Shown in pieces: positions 25,342-35,683 of a DNA stretch of 51,150 bases. Both the position numbers and the translations under genes were made by a program. The notes under the pieces are model-generated. The model was given only the letters and a program-made list of their open reading frames with translations, made no database searches and had not been told where the DNA came from. Position 1 is the stretch's first letter, and the number at the start of each line of letters is the position of its first letter. Source of the stretch: a bacterium (GTDB taxonomy: Bacteria; Acidobacteriota; Thermoanaerobaculia; Multivoradales; JAHEKO01); NCBI GenBank assembly GCA_024224155.1, contig JAAENP010000356.1, forward strand, positions 1 to 51,150, in the 5' to 3' direction.

Positions 25342-25906
25342 CGGCGCCGACCTGCTGTCCGAGCTGAGATCGAGCGGGGCGCTGCATCAGGGCCATTTCC
25401 GGCTCTCGTCGGGGCTGCACTCGAACCTCTATGTTCAGTGCGCGAAGCTGCTCGAGGATCCGGCCCGCTCCAAGAGAGTCGGCTCCGCACTTGCCGCCGA
25501 GCTTGCCGCCTACGAGCCTGATTCCGTGCTCTCGCCGGCCCTCGGGGGCCTGATCATAGGCTACGAGACCGCGGCCTCGCTGCGGGTGCCGTTCCGATTC
25601 TGCGAGCGAAAGGGCGGTGCGATGTGCCTGCGACGCGGCTTCCGGCTCGGCCCGGGTGAGCGCGTGGCGGTGGTCGAGGACGTGGTGACGACCGGTGGCT
25701 CCGCGCTCGAGGCTGGGCGCCTAGCACAGGCCGCTGGGGCAAACGTAGTGGCCTATGGCGCCATCATCGATCGGTCGGCGGGCTCGGCCGGTTTCCGCGA
25801 GCCCTTTGTCTCTCTTCTGGAGCTCGAAGTCCTGGCTTTCGTAGCTTCGGAGTGCGAGCTTTGTGTTGCCGGGCAGCCCCTAACCGCACCCGGTAGTCGG
25901 GCCTAG
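25331..25906 (+). CDS. pyrE: Orotate phosphoribosyltransferase
   Basis: This enzyme converts orotate and PRPP to orotidine 5'-phosphate in pyrimidine synthesis, 191 residues. N-terminal GHFRLSSGLHSNLYVQC (21-37) is the orotate-binding region. The flexible loop contains CERKGGAMCLRRGF near 91-104, and the PRPP motif is VVEDVVTTGGS at 114-124. The ATG at 25331 lies inside the end of the regulator gene, which implies translational coupling to a sigma-54 activator, an unusual partner. An in-frame ATG at 25301 would add 10 residues and is less likely. Convergent with the small gene at 25908. Confidence 0.94.
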   Translation: MANDGADLLSELRSSGALHQGHFRLSSGLHSNLYVQCAKLLEDPARSKRVGSALAAELAAYEPDSVLSPALGGLIIGYETAASLRVPFRFCERKGGAMCLRRGFRLGPGERVAVVEDVVTTGGSALEAGRLAQAAGANVVAYGAIIDRSAGSAGFREPFVSLLELEVLAFVASECELCVAGQPLTAPGSRA

Positions 25907-25907
25907 A

Positions 25908-26156
25908 CTAGACCCTGCGCACGAGCCGGTCGATGGCGGCTCGCAGGGCTGGAATCCGTCCCAGCTTGTCAGCCGCCTTCTGGTCGACGGCCAGAGTCGA
26001 AACCAGCTCGCTGACGTCCTGAACCGAGATGCGCCAGCGTCGTTTCTTGATCTCGTAGGCGCCCTCGGCTTCCTCCAAGCTCCAACCGGAGGGGAGGTAA
26101 CTTTCGAGTTCGATGCGACTGTACGAGAGACTGCCGCCGCGATCAGATGGGCTCAC
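25908..26156 (-). CDS. Small uncharacterised protein (82 aa)
   Basis: A short frame starting at GTG 26156 and ending one base from the pyrE stop. The product is a mixed-charge soluble protein with a plausible fold (IELESYLPSGWSLEEAEGAYE, KKRRWRISVQDVSELVSTL, then a C-terminal helix LRAAIDRLVRRV). No motif or family was recognised. The ribosome-binding site is weak. It is divergent from the acyl-CoA dehydrogenase operon and could be a small regulator or partner of it, but nothing in the sequence shows that. Its frame continues as an artificial antisense extension over the dehydrogenase genes, which I do not consider real. Confidence 0.5.
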   Translation of the reverse strand: MSPSDRGGSLSYSRIELESYLPSGWSLEEAEGAYEIKKRRWRISVQDVSELVSTLAVDQKAADKLGRIPALRAAIDRLVRRV

Positions 26157-26239
26157 GATGCTGAATTCTAGGAAAAAACAGCGAGAGGCACCAGCGCCCC
26201 GTCCCTCTTGCTTCAAAGCCGGAAGGCCGGTTCGATTTC

Positions 26240-26269
26240 TTGACCGCTCTTCGGAGCGGTTGCTACGAT
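26240..26269 (+). promoter_or_regulatory. Promoter of the acyl-CoA operon with internal dyad operator
   Basis: TTGACC (26240-26245) and TACGAT (26264-26269) are 18 bases apart, with TG at 26261-26262. Between them, and overlapping the -35, ACCGCTC (26243-26249) and GAGCGGT (26254-26260) form a perfect 7-bp dyad around TTCG. A dyad in the spacer is the classical place for a TetR- or MarR-type repressor, such as those controlling fatty-acid degradation. Confidence 0.6.
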
Positions 26270-26333
26270 GGCCAAAGGGCGCCCCGCCCCTTTTTCGGTA
26301 TTTGTGCGGCCCCCAGCGACTGTCGAGGAGACA

Positions 26334-27476
26334 ATGAAGATCAAGCTGAGCGAAGAGCAAGAACTGCTGAGAGAGACTGTGCGGCAGTTTGCGGCCGAGG
26401 TGGTCGGACCTCGTGCAAAAGAGGTGGACGAATCGGGCGAGTTTCCCTCGGACTTCGTTGGTAGGGCGGCAGACCTCGGGTTGACCGGGGTGGCAATCCC
26501 CGAACGGTACGGTGGCTCCGGGATGGACAGCGTGTCGTACTGCTTGGTGATCGAGGAGATCAGCCGCTACTGCGCGACAAGTGGCGTTATCCTCTCGGTG
26601 AACAACTCCCTGGTCTGCGATCCCTTGCTCGAGTTCGGTTCCGAAGAGCAAAAGCAGAGGTATCTGACACCGCTCGCCTCGGGAGAGAAGCTGGGGTGTT
26701 TTGCGCTCACCGAGCCCGGAGCCGGCAGTGATGCGGTCAGCCTGCGCACCACGGCCCGACGGGACGGCGATGACTACCTCCTCAACGGCAACAAGGTCTT
26801 CATCACCAACGGCACCGACGCCGACCTGGCGCTGGTCTTCGCGACGGTGGATCGGGAGCTCAAGCACCGCGGCATCACGGCCTTCATCGTGCCCACCGAC
26901 ACGCCGGGCTTCAGCCGGGGCGGCAAGGAGTACAAGCTGGGCGTCAACGGCTCGGGGACCACCGAGCTGGCTTTCGAGGACATGAGAGTTCCGGCCGCTC
27001 TGCGAATCGGCGAGGAAGGCGAAGGCTTCAAGATCGCGATGCGCACCCTCGACGGCGGGCGCATCGGAATTGCTGCGCAGGCCATCGGGATCGCGCGGGG
27101 AGCGTTCGAAGAGGCCCTCGCCTACGCCCAGGAGCGAGAACAGTTCGGCCGGCCGCTGGCGAAGTTCCAGGCAATTCAGTTCTATCTTGCGGATATGTCC
27201 ACCGGTCTGGATGCGGCCCGCTTTCTGACCTGGAAGGCCGCTTGGACCAAGGACAATCGTCCCCGGTGCACTCTCGAGGCGGCTCAGGCCAAGCTTTTCG
27301 CTTCCGAGGTCGCGCAGAGAATCACGGACACGGCGCTCCAGATTCATGGCGGCTACGGGTATACCCGCGAGTACAACGTCGAGCGCTACTTCCGAGACGC
27401 CAGGATCACAGAGATCTACGAGGGCACGAGCGAGATCCAGAAGATGGTCATCGCCGATGCCGTTCTTGCGGACTGA
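26334..27476 (+). CDS. Acyl-CoA dehydrogenase (short/branched chain type), first copy
   Basis: An FAD enzyme of 380 residues that forms a 2,3-double bond in acyl-CoA and passes electrons to ETF. The FAD/substrate motif CFALTEPGAGSDA is near 123-135, the R-x-QFG segment EREQFGRPLAKFQ follows, and the C-terminal IYEGTSEIQ holds the catalytic-base Glu363, as in MCAD/SCAD. The ATG at 26334 follows GAGGAG. The next dehydrogenase starts 12 bases after its stop. The neighbouring acyl-CoA mutase suggests short or branched substrates, but chain length cannot be read from sequence. Confidence 0.93.
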   Translation: MKIKLSEEQELLRETVRQFAAEVVGPRAKEVDESGEFPSDFVGRAADLGLTGVAIPERYGGSGMDSVSYCLVIEEISRYCATSGVILSVNNSLVCDPLLEFGSEEQKQRYLTPLASGEKLGCFALTEPGAGSDAVSLRTTARRDGDDYLLNGNKVFITNGTDADLALVFATVDRELKHRGITAFIVPTDTPGFSRGGKEYKLGVNGSGTTELAFEDMRVPAALRIGEEGEGFKIAMRTLDGGRIGIAAQAIGIARGAFEEALAYAQEREQFGRPLAKFQAIQFYLADMSTGLDAARFLTWKAAWTKDNRPRCTLEAAQAKLFASEVAQRITDTALQIHGGYGYTREYNVERYFRDARITEIYEGTSEIQKMVIADAVLAD

Positions 27477-27488
27477 GGGCGGTAGGGG

Positions 27489-28655
27489 TTGACCGTCCTG
27501 ACCGAGGAGAGCGCCGGAGTCGACTTCTCCTTGGCCGAGGAACAGGAGCTCCTGCGGGCGGAGGTACGGCGCTTCGCCGAGGAACGAATCCGACCCGGAG
27601 TCGCTGATCGGTACCTGAAGAGGGAGTTCCCCCACGAGATCACCGCCGAGATGGGCACGATGGGACTGCTCGGCATGATGGTGCCCGAGGAATTTGGCGG
27701 CGCGGGATTCTCACCGTTGAGTTACGTGATGGCGGTAGAGGAGTTGGCGGTCGTCTGTCCGTCGATCGCCGGCACGATGAGCGTCACCAATTCTGTGTGC
27801 TGCTGGCCGATCTCTCACTTCGGCGCCGAGCCCCTCAAGAAAAGGGTGCTTCCGCCGCTGGCTTCGGGCCAAGTCATCGGAGGCTTCGGCCTGACCGAGG
27901 CCGGCACCGGGTCCGACGCCGGCTCACTCCAGACACGGGCAAGGCGTGACGGCGACTTCTGGGTCCTCAACGGTGAAAAGGCCTGGATCACGAACGCCGG
28001 TGTTGCGGGTGTCTACGTCGTGATGGCCAAGACCGAGCCGGGCGCTGGAAAGAGAGGCATCAGCGCGTTTGTGGTGCCCGCCGATGCGCCGGGGCTCGAG
28101 ATCGGCGAGCCCGAAAGCAAGATGGGCCTTCATGCCTCGAGAACGGCACCTCTGATCTTCGAGGATTGTCGGATCGCGGCCGATTCTCTGCTGGGCGAGC
28201 TCGGACAGGGATTCAAGATCGCACTAGCCACCCTGGACCATTCTCGCCTCGGCATTGCCGCGCAGAGCGTCGGCATCCATCGCCGGGCACTCGAGCTGGC
28301 CATCGACTACGCTCGAGAGCGCATTCAGTTCGGAGTACCGATCGCCAAGCACCAAGCGATCCAGTTCAAGATCGCCGAGATGGCCACCGCGTTGGCCGCT
28401 TCCACGGCTCTTACCTATGGCGCCGCCCTGGCCGAAGGCAAGAAGGACGGCGGCCGCTTGGCCTCGGAGGCCAAGCTCTTCGCCTCCGAGGCGGCGAACC
28501 GAGCGTGCTACGAGAGTCTCCAGATCCACGGTGGTAACGGCTTCGCGGACGAATATGAGATCTCGCGCCTCTACCGAGACGTTCGTGTAACCACGATCTA
28601 CGAAGGCTCCAGCGAGATGCAGCGGCTGGTGATCTCGCGCAAGCTTCTCAGCTAG
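27489..28655 (+). CDS. Acyl-CoA dehydrogenase, second copy
   Basis: A 388-residue paralogue of the preceding gene. Matching motifs are GGFGLTEAGTGSDAGS, ERIQFGVPIAKHQAIQ and the catalytic IYEGSSEMQ with Glu372. The best start is TTG at 27489, 12 bases after the preceding stop; the first 12 residues precede the usual DFSLAEEQELL opening, and no ATG or GTG fits better. The two copies have clearly diverged, pointing to different substrates in one pathway rather than a recent duplication. Confidence 0.92.
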   Translation: MTVLTEESAGVDFSLAEEQELLRAEVRRFAEERIRPGVADRYLKREFPHEITAEMGTMGLLGMMVPEEFGGAGFSPLSYVMAVEELAVVCPSIAGTMSVTNSVCCWPISHFGAEPLKKRVLPPLASGQVIGGFGLTEAGTGSDAGSLQTRARRDGDFWVLNGEKAWITNAGVAGVYVVMAKTEPGAGKRGISAFVVPADAPGLEIGEPESKMGLHASRTAPLIFEDCRIAADSLLGELGQGFKIALATLDHSRLGIAAQSVGIHRRALELAIDYARERIQFGVPIAKHQAIQFKIAEMATALAASTALTYGAALAEGKKDGGRLASEAKLFASEAANRACYESLQIHGGNGFADEYEISRLYRDVRVTTIYEGSSEMQRLVISRKLLS

Positions 28656-28727
28656 CGGCTGGCTTATACTCGGAGCTACAGCCGAGCCCGGCACCGGTCA
28701 CGCTCGGTACCGGCGAAAGGAATATCT

Positions 28728-30449
<1,722 letters not shown>

Positions 30450-30555
30450 AGCAAGTGCTCGTGTTTGCCGTCTCGGAGGTGTCTCCCGGCGCCGAGGCGC
30501 CTGGGGCGCGCCGGCTGCCGCCCAACGGTCCGTGGCTTTGGTAAGATTTGGCGAC

Positions 30556-30981
30556 ATGAGTGAATCTCGACCACGTATCCTGATCGCAAAGCCCGGCCTG
30601 GATGGCCATGACCGGGGGGCGAAGGTCATCGCCCGAGCGCTGCGCGACGCCGGCTTCGAGGTGATCTATTCGGGACTGCGACAGACCCCGGAGCAGATCG
30701 TGGCGGCGGCGATTCAGGAGGACGTCAACGCCGTCGGCCTTTCCATCCTCTCCGGCGCCCACAATGTTTTGCTGCCCGAGATCACCGGACTTCTCGCGGA
30801 GAAAGAGGCTTCGGAAATCCTCGTCTTCGCCGGCGGCATCATTCCGGAGAAAGACATAGAGCCTCTCAAGAGCTCCGGCATCGACGAGATCTTCCTTCCC
30901 GGGACCGTCACCGGCGATGTCGTTGCCTACTTGAGTGACCGCTTGTCGACGGCCGTGGGGGCCGCCGGGAGCGAAGACTGA
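30556..30981 (+). CDS. B12-binding subunit of acyl-CoA mutase
   Basis: A stand-alone cobalamin-binding Rossmann domain of 141 residues. The signature DxHxxG is Asp16-Gly-His18-Asp-Arg-Gly21, His18 being the lower axial ligand. The SILSGAH segment and FAGGIIP complete the nucleotide-tail pocket. It pairs with the large subunit ending 106 bases upstream; IcmB-type and archaeal mutase small subunits have this size. The ATG at 30556 was chosen because the open frame upstream of it has no homology to the domain. No MeaB/MeaI chaperone gene is present in the window. Confidence 0.92.
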   Translation: MSESRPRILIAKPGLDGHDRGAKVIARALRDAGFEVIYSGLRQTPEQIVAAAIQEDVNAVGLSILSGAHNVLLPEITGLLAEKEASEILVFAGGIIPEKDIEPLKSSGIDEIFLPGTVTGDVVAYLSDRLSTAVGAAGSED

Positions 30982-31012
30982 ACAAAGCTGCCCTTGGACT
31001 GCTGGAGGAACG

Positions 31013-31738
31013 ATGAGCAAGAGAATTCTGCTGGCGGATGACAGCGTCACGATTCGGAAAGTGGTCGAGCTCACTTTCATGGACGAGAGCTTCGACCTCA
31101 TTTCGGTCGGCAGCGGCTCGGAAGCCCTGGATCGTCTTAACTCGGATATCGATCTCGTGATCGCGGACGTGCACATGCCGGGAGCGGATGGGTACGAAGT
31201 CTGCGAAGAGGTCAAGAAGAGATCTTCGGCGACTCCTGTGCTGCTTCTGGTGGGAACCTTCGAGAGCTACGATGAGAGCAGGGCCGCGGAGGCCGGAGCG
31301 GATGAGCACCTCAAGAAGCCCTTCGATTCTCAGGATCTTCTGGGCCGAGTTCACAGCCTCCTGGCCAAGGCTGAGGGCGAGGGCGAGGGCGAGGAGCCTG
31401 AGCCGATCGCCGCGGAGGCTGAGGAATCCCACGACCGCGAATCCTGGCAAGCTGTTTCGGCCACCGCGGCCGAAGTCGAAATCGAGGACGCGGCGGTGGC
31501 GGAGCCGGAGAGCTTCGATTCTGTCGACGACGAGGAGATGCTAGGGGCCGCCGGCGCCACCGACGGCGGTGCGGCGGGCGTACAGATGTCCGACGAGTTG
31601 GTCGATCGGATTGCTCGCCGGGTCGTCGAGTTGCTCTCGGAGGAAGCCATTCGCGAGGTGGCTTGGGAGGTGATCCCCGATCTGGCGGAGGTCGTGATCA
31701 AGGAGAGGTTGAACCAGCTCGAAAGCCAGGTCGAGTGA
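31013..31738 (+). CDS. Response regulator with conserved C-terminal helical module
   Basis: A 241-residue protein. The receiver domain (1-120) has DD at 9-10, phospho-acceptor Asp52 in IADVHMPG and Lys in HLKKPF. A low-complexity acidic linker (about 122-195) follows and includes an in-frame EGEGEGEE stretch from a GAGGGC hexamer repeat near 31373-31395. The C-terminus (about 197-241; VDRIARRVVELLSEEAIREVAWEVIPDLAEVVIKERL) is a short helical motif seen at the ends of regulators in Acidobacteria and Myxobacteria and of unknown function. There is no DNA-binding domain, so it probably acts through protein contacts. ATG 31013 lies after GGAGG. It sits between the mutase and birA without an obvious functional link. 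Confidence 0.85.
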   Translation: MSKRILLADDSVTIRKVVELTFMDESFDLISVGSGSEALDRLNSDIDLVIADVHMPGADGYEVCEEVKKRSSATPVLLLVGTFESYDESRAAEAGADEHLKKPFDSQDLLGRVHSLLAKAEGEGEGEEPEPIAAEAEESHDRESWQAVSATAAEVEIEDAAVAEPESFDSVDDEEMLGAAGATDGGAAGVQMSDELVDRIARRVVELLSEEAIREVAWEVIPDLAEVVIKERLNQLESQVE

Positions 31739-31742
31739 ACGA

Positions 31743-32567
31743 GTGGAAGAACGCTCACCCGAGGCGGCGCAGCCTCGAGCGTTAGGGCCGACATTTTCCA
31801 CCTTCTGCCGCCGGCTGGCCGGCCTGAGCGCAGACGACGCGCGAAGCTGGATTGCCAGCGCACTGGTCGACTCAACGAGCTCCCAGGCTCGCCGCTTCCT
31901 GGAGAGGTGTCGAAGCGGAGACCTCTCGGTGCTGCCTTGCTGTTTTCTCGCGTGGGAGCAGTGTGCGGGTCGGGGGAGAGGAGACCGCGAATGGCGGAGC
32001 GCCGCAGGTCTCGGTCTCTACATGACCCTCGTCTGTCCCGACCTTGCGCACGACTCGATTCAGCAGCTGCCTCTGATCAGCGCCGTTGAAGTAGCTCGAG
32101 CGGTGAGCGGTCTGTTGAGCGCGAAGGTAGGTGTCAAGTGGCCCAACGACGTTCTGGCGGGAGGCCGAAAGCTAGCGGGCATACTGGTCGAAGCTTCGAG
32201 CCGCGGCTCCGACACGACTGCCCTGGTGGGAATCGGTATCAACGTTCATCACACCGAAGAGACCCTGCCCCTGCCGACGGCGACGTCGCTGGCCTTGGAA
32301 GGTGCCGCCGACCCGGATGTGGCCGGGTTGGCCGTGCACGTCGCCCGGGGTCTGAGCGGTACTCTGGAGTCGAAGCCATCGATGGCCGAGGTGGTCGAGC
32401 AGTACCGGACCTGGAGCGAGCATGCGCCGGGTGACCGCCTGCGATGCCGCATGGGAGAAGATGCGGTCGAGGGCGTATTCGCGGGCTTCGCCGAGGACGG
32501 CTCTCTCAGATTAGAGGTGCAAGGCCGGATCCTGACACTACGCTCCAGCGAGATCGTCGAAACGTGA
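31743..32567 (+). CDS. birA: Biotin--[acetyl-CoA-carboxylase] ligase
   Basis: This enzyme activates biotin as biotinyl-AMP and attaches it to the carrier lysine of acetyl- or propionyl-CoA carboxylase. It has 274 residues. GRGR at 76-79 is the biotinyl-AMP loop, and KWPND at 132-136 and GRKLAGILVE at 141-150 form the active site. There is no N-terminal winged helix, so this is the monofunctional class without the BirA repressor role. The C-terminal SH3-like cap is present (DRLRCRMGEDAVEGVFAGF). GTG 31743 starts four bases after the regulator. The stop overlaps the next GTG. Confidence 0.9.
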   Translation: MEERSPEAAQPRALGPTFSTFCRRLAGLSADDARSWIASALVDSTSSQARRFLERCRSGDLSVLPCCFLAWEQCAGRGRGDREWRSAAGLGLYMTLVCPDLAHDSIQQLPLISAVEVARAVSGLLSAKVGVKWPNDVLAGGRKLAGILVEASSRGSDTTALVGIGINVHHTEETLPLPTATSLALEGAADPDVAGLAVHVARGLSGTLESKPSMAEVVEQYRTWSEHAPGDRLRCRMGEDAVEGVFAGFAEDGSLRLEVQGRILTLRSSEIVET

Positions 32568-33298
32568 GCGCTGCGACGAGCTCGGCCTCGGAGTTGAATC
32601 ACGCCTACTTCAAGGCACTGGAAGAGGCTTTCATCCGGCTTCGAGGAGCGCCGCTGCTCCTCTCGCCGGCGGACTGGCAAGTGGCCAAGGCGTGGCGAGA
32701 GGAGGGAATTCCGATCGAGCTCGTGGTGCGGGTGATGGAACGGATCTTCGAACGTCAGGGAGATTCCGAGAAGAGAGCCGGAATCAGGAGCCTGCGCTAT
32801 TTTCGCAAAGCCGTTCAAGGGGCTTGGCGGCAGATTCGGGAGCTCGGGGCAGGAGAGCCGGAGGAGCTGGGTGCCGAGCCGATCGACATACCCGCCCGAC
32901 TCCAGAGGCTAGCGGCGGCGCTGCCGTCGCCGAAGGACCTGCTAAAGGAGACGGCAGACCCGACCGATTCACTGCGTCTGGCTCTCGTCAAGGCCACCGA
33001 GGGGGTCGCCGAGAGGGTCACGAGTCTGGCGGGAGAACCCAGGCGCGTGGAAGAAGAGCTCCAGAGGCTCGACCGTGAAGTCATGGCGCGGCTTCGCGAA
33101 GGCCTTGATGCCGAGACGCTGGCGAGATTAGAGGCGTCGGTGGAGGAGAGGCTGGCGGTTCTCGCCGGTAGATTGGGCGACGACAGTCGCGACCAGACTC
33201 TCGAGCTGCTCTTGCGGCGCAGGCTGCGCGAAGAGCTGAACCTGCCGGTCCTGTCTCTGTTCTCGCCCGAGTCCCGAGCGTCTTCGAAAAAGGCCTGA
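32564..33298 (+). CDS. Conserved protein of unknown function in the birA operon
   Basis: A 244-residue soluble protein starting at GTG 32564, which overlaps the birA stop as GTGA, so the two are translationally coupled. The N-terminal part (about 10-75) reads like a small helical module: YFKALEEAFIRLRGAPLLLSP, ADWQVAKAWREEGIPIELVVRVMERIFERQ and SLRYFRKAVQGAWRQIREL. I recall similar openings from Acidobacteria and Deltaproteobacteria proteins of unknown function. The rest is Leu/Arg/Glu-rich, predicted helical and partly coiled-coil (165-215). No catalytic motif, signal peptide or membrane segment is seen. Confidence 0.72.
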   Translation: MSAATSSASELNHAYFKALEEAFIRLRGAPLLLSPADWQVAKAWREEGIPIELVVRVMERIFERQGDSEKRAGIRSLRYFRKAVQGAWRQIRELGAGEPEELGAEPIDIPARLQRLAAALPSPKDLLKETADPTDSLRLALVKATEGVAERVTSLAGEPRRVEEELQRLDREVMARLREGLDAETLARLEASVEERLAVLAGRLGDDSRDQTLELLLRRRLREELNLPVLSLFSPESRASSKKA

Positions 33299-33335
33299 GC
33301 GCCAGAAGAGCCCGTGTCGGCGCGTCTCCACTCGT

Positions 33336-35615
33336 GTGGAGAAATTCTCGACACCTGCCCTCGCTCCCGTGCTTGCGCTTCTCGCCGGTGCATGGCTCGC
33401 TACGATCCAGACGGCCGCGGAGAGCGCGGGCGGACTCGGCGTGCCCCTGGCGGCTCTGCTTGCGGGAGTCGGTTGGGCCTGGGGCAGGGAACTCGGGCGC
33501 CTGGTGGCCTGGAGCGCAGTGGGAGCGCTGCTGGTCTGGGGGAGTCCGGCCTCGGTCGGCGACTGCCTGGAGAGGTTGGACTCGTCCAGGCCGGTTACTC
33601 TGCTCGGTGACCAGGATTCGGGCTGGAATGTGAGCGAGACGGGTTGGAGGTCGACGTTCAGGGTGCGCCGGGTCCGCCAGGGGACAACCGTCCTGGGCTG
33701 CACCGCGAGAGTGGCTCTCAGCTTCGCAGGCGCCATGCCCCCGACCGACGCCGAATCAGTGCGAATCAAGGGCTTCTTGAGGAAATACGAGCCGCTCGGT
33801 AACGGTACCGACCGGCATCCGGTTCGGCCGAGCCGCCAGGGGCCTTGGAGAATGCACATCAAGAGCACTCGGTTCTGGACCGCCGAGGAGACCGGGCTGA
33901 GATCGTCTCTGAATCCGAGCCGCATCGGGCGATGCGGGCGACGTTTGCGCGAATGGGTCGAGGCGAGCTTCACCAGGGCCGGATCGGGACCGGGCGTCGG
34001 GGCGGCTCGGGCTCTGGTCCTCGGGGATAGAGCCGGCCTCGAGGCCGGATTCCAACGCTCTCTGCGTCGTTTCGGTCTCTCGCACTTGTTCGCGGTTTCC
34101 GGTCTCCACGTCGCGCTGGTCGCGCTTCTTGCTCACTGGCTCTTGCGCGGCTTGCGGCACCTTCCGCGGTTGGGGCTCACTTCGCTAGCGGTAGTCGGCT
34201 ATCTGGTGCTGGTAGGTGCCCGGCCGTCGATCATTCGTGCCACGGCTATGGCATTGCTCTCCTTCGGGGCCGTCTGCAGTCAGCGTCCCGTACATTCACG
34301 CCAGGCGCTATGCCTTTCGGCCGGCGCCCTGGTGTTCGTCGACCCATCATTGGTATTGAATCTGGGGTATCAGCTGACGGTCTCCGCCACCGCCGGGATC
34401 CTCTGGGTGGCACCCGCTCTGGCCGACCGCTGGCAGGTCCTGCCAGGGCCACTGCGTCGATCGTTGGCGGCTACGGTCGGCGCCCAGGTGACGAGCCTGC
34501 CCTGGACCGCCAGCACCTTCTCGCTGGTTCACCCGCTCGCCCCGGCTTTGAACCTGGTCGCCATACCGTGGATGGCGTTCTTCGCGCTGTGTTCCTTCGT
34601 TGGATCCGCTCTGCTCCAGCTGGTACCGGCGAGCCGCGCCTGGGTGGCGGCTGCGCTCGACGCGGGGATCGAGCCCGTGTCCTGGCTGTCGAGCCTGCCG
34701 CCGAGTCGCTGGATTGCTTTTCCGGTAGCCCTCACCTTCTTCCAAGCGATGCTCCTGGCGGCGAGCCTGCTGGCGACTCTCTTGTCGCGGCCGGCCGTCC
34801 CTCGTCTGCTCGGCTTGGCGGTAGTCGGGCTCCTCTTGCGTGGTCCGGCGATGTCGAGTGTTGCCGAGTTGATCGCGATCGATGTCGGCCAAGGCGACGC
34901 CATCGTGCTTCACGACGGCGAGTCGGTGGTCTTGGTCGACGGCGGCGGTTGGCGCCGCGGAGATATCGCCGCCTCCGTTCTGGTCCCGACCTTGGCTCGA
35001 CTCGGGATTCGAGGCGTGTCCGCGGCCGTGCTCACTCATCCCGACATCGACCACTGCCGGGGGCTGTTGGATCTCTCCTATTACCTGCCGATCGACCGAC
35101 TTTGGAGCGGGGCCGCCGCCAACACGTCGCCATGCGCTCGAGATCTGCTGGCTCGGCCGCGCATCCGTTGGCGCAAGCTCTGGCGGGGCGAGTCGCTGCG
35201 GGTCGGCCGGATATCGCTCGAGGTCTTGCACCCCGGAGCCGGGTCCAGCAGCCGAGACAACGATTCCTCGGTCGTAATGCGTGCAGTTCTCGATGGCCGT
35301 TCGATTCTGTTGACCGGCGATGTCGAGGCCAGAAGCGAGAGGAGTATCCTCGCCCGCCACCCGCCGGACAGGCTCCGAAGCCAGGTCCTCAAGTTGGCTC
35401 ACCATGGCAGCAGGACCTCGACGACGGATCGCTTTCTTGCTGCGATCAGTCCGCGCGTCGCGGTGGCGTCGGCGGGCCGGCGGAATCGCTACGGCCATCC
35501 CTCCGAAGAGGTCCTGAAGCGTTGTCGCCGACGCCGGGTTCCGGTCGCTCGAACCGATCGAGACGGCATGATCCGGCTACCGCTCGAGCCGCACGTCTTC
35601 GAGCGTGGGCGGTGA
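33336..35615 (+). CDS. comEC: ComEC/Rec2-type DNA internalisation protein
   Basis: A polytopic membrane channel for uptake of single-stranded DNA in natural transformation, 759 residues. The N-terminus has several membrane segments and a DUF4131-type soluble loop (about 60-180). The competence core (about 200-480) contains GLSHLFAVSGLHVAL and ends in membrane helices. The C-terminal metallo-beta-lactamase-like domain (about 505-755) has IDVGQGDAIVL, THPDIDHCRGLLDL, LTGDVE and LAHHGSRTSTT, an intact set of metal-ligand motifs. GTG 33336 starts the hydrophobic N-terminus. No other competence genes are in view. Confidence 0.93.
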   Translation: MEKFSTPALAPVLALLAGAWLATIQTAAESAGGLGVPLAALLAGVGWAWGRELGRLVAWSAVGALLVWGSPASVGDCLERLDSSRPVTLLGDQDSGWNVSETGWRSTFRVRRVRQGTTVLGCTARVALSFAGAMPPTDAESVRIKGFLRKYEPLGNGTDRHPVRPSRQGPWRMHIKSTRFWTAEETGLRSSLNPSRIGRCGRRLREWVEASFTRAGSGPGVGAARALVLGDRAGLEAGFQRSLRRFGLSHLFAVSGLHVALVALLAHWLLRGLRHLPRLGLTSLAVVGYLVLVGARPSIIRATAMALLSFGAVCSQRPVHSRQALCLSAGALVFVDPSLVLNLGYQLTVSATAGILWVAPALADRWQVLPGPLRRSLAATVGAQVTSLPWTASTFSLVHPLAPALNLVAIPWMAFFALCSFVGSALLQLVPASRAWVAAALDAGIEPVSWLSSLPPSRWIAFPVALTFFQAMLLAASLLATLLSRPAVPRLLGLAVVGLLLRGPAMSSVAELIAIDVGQGDAIVLHDGESVVLVDGGGWRRGDIAASVLVPTLARLGIRGVSAAVLTHPDIDHCRGLLDLSYYLPIDRLWSGAAANTSPCARDLLARPRIRWRKLWRGESLRVGRISLEVLHPGAGSSSRDNDSSVVMRAVLDGRSILLTGDVEARSERSILARHPPDRLRSQVLKLAHHGSRTSTTDRFLAAISPRVAVASAGRRNRYGHPSEEVLKRCRRRRVPVARTDRDGMIRLPLEPHVFERGR

Positions 35616-35683
35616 CCAGGATCGGCGGGATCGAGACGAGATGGCGGTATCTCGACGGCGGGACTGGCTTAGACTGCGGACTC

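Noticed and set aside
25908-27635. A 575-codon minus-strand frame over the first dehydrogenase
   Set aside because: Only the last 82 codons lie outside the opposite-strand gene. The rest is a shadow of the dehydrogenase.
28645-28670. A promoter for the mutase gene (TATACT at 28665-28670)
   Set aside because: The -10 is good, but no -35 lies at a workable distance and the gene follows closely in the same operon.
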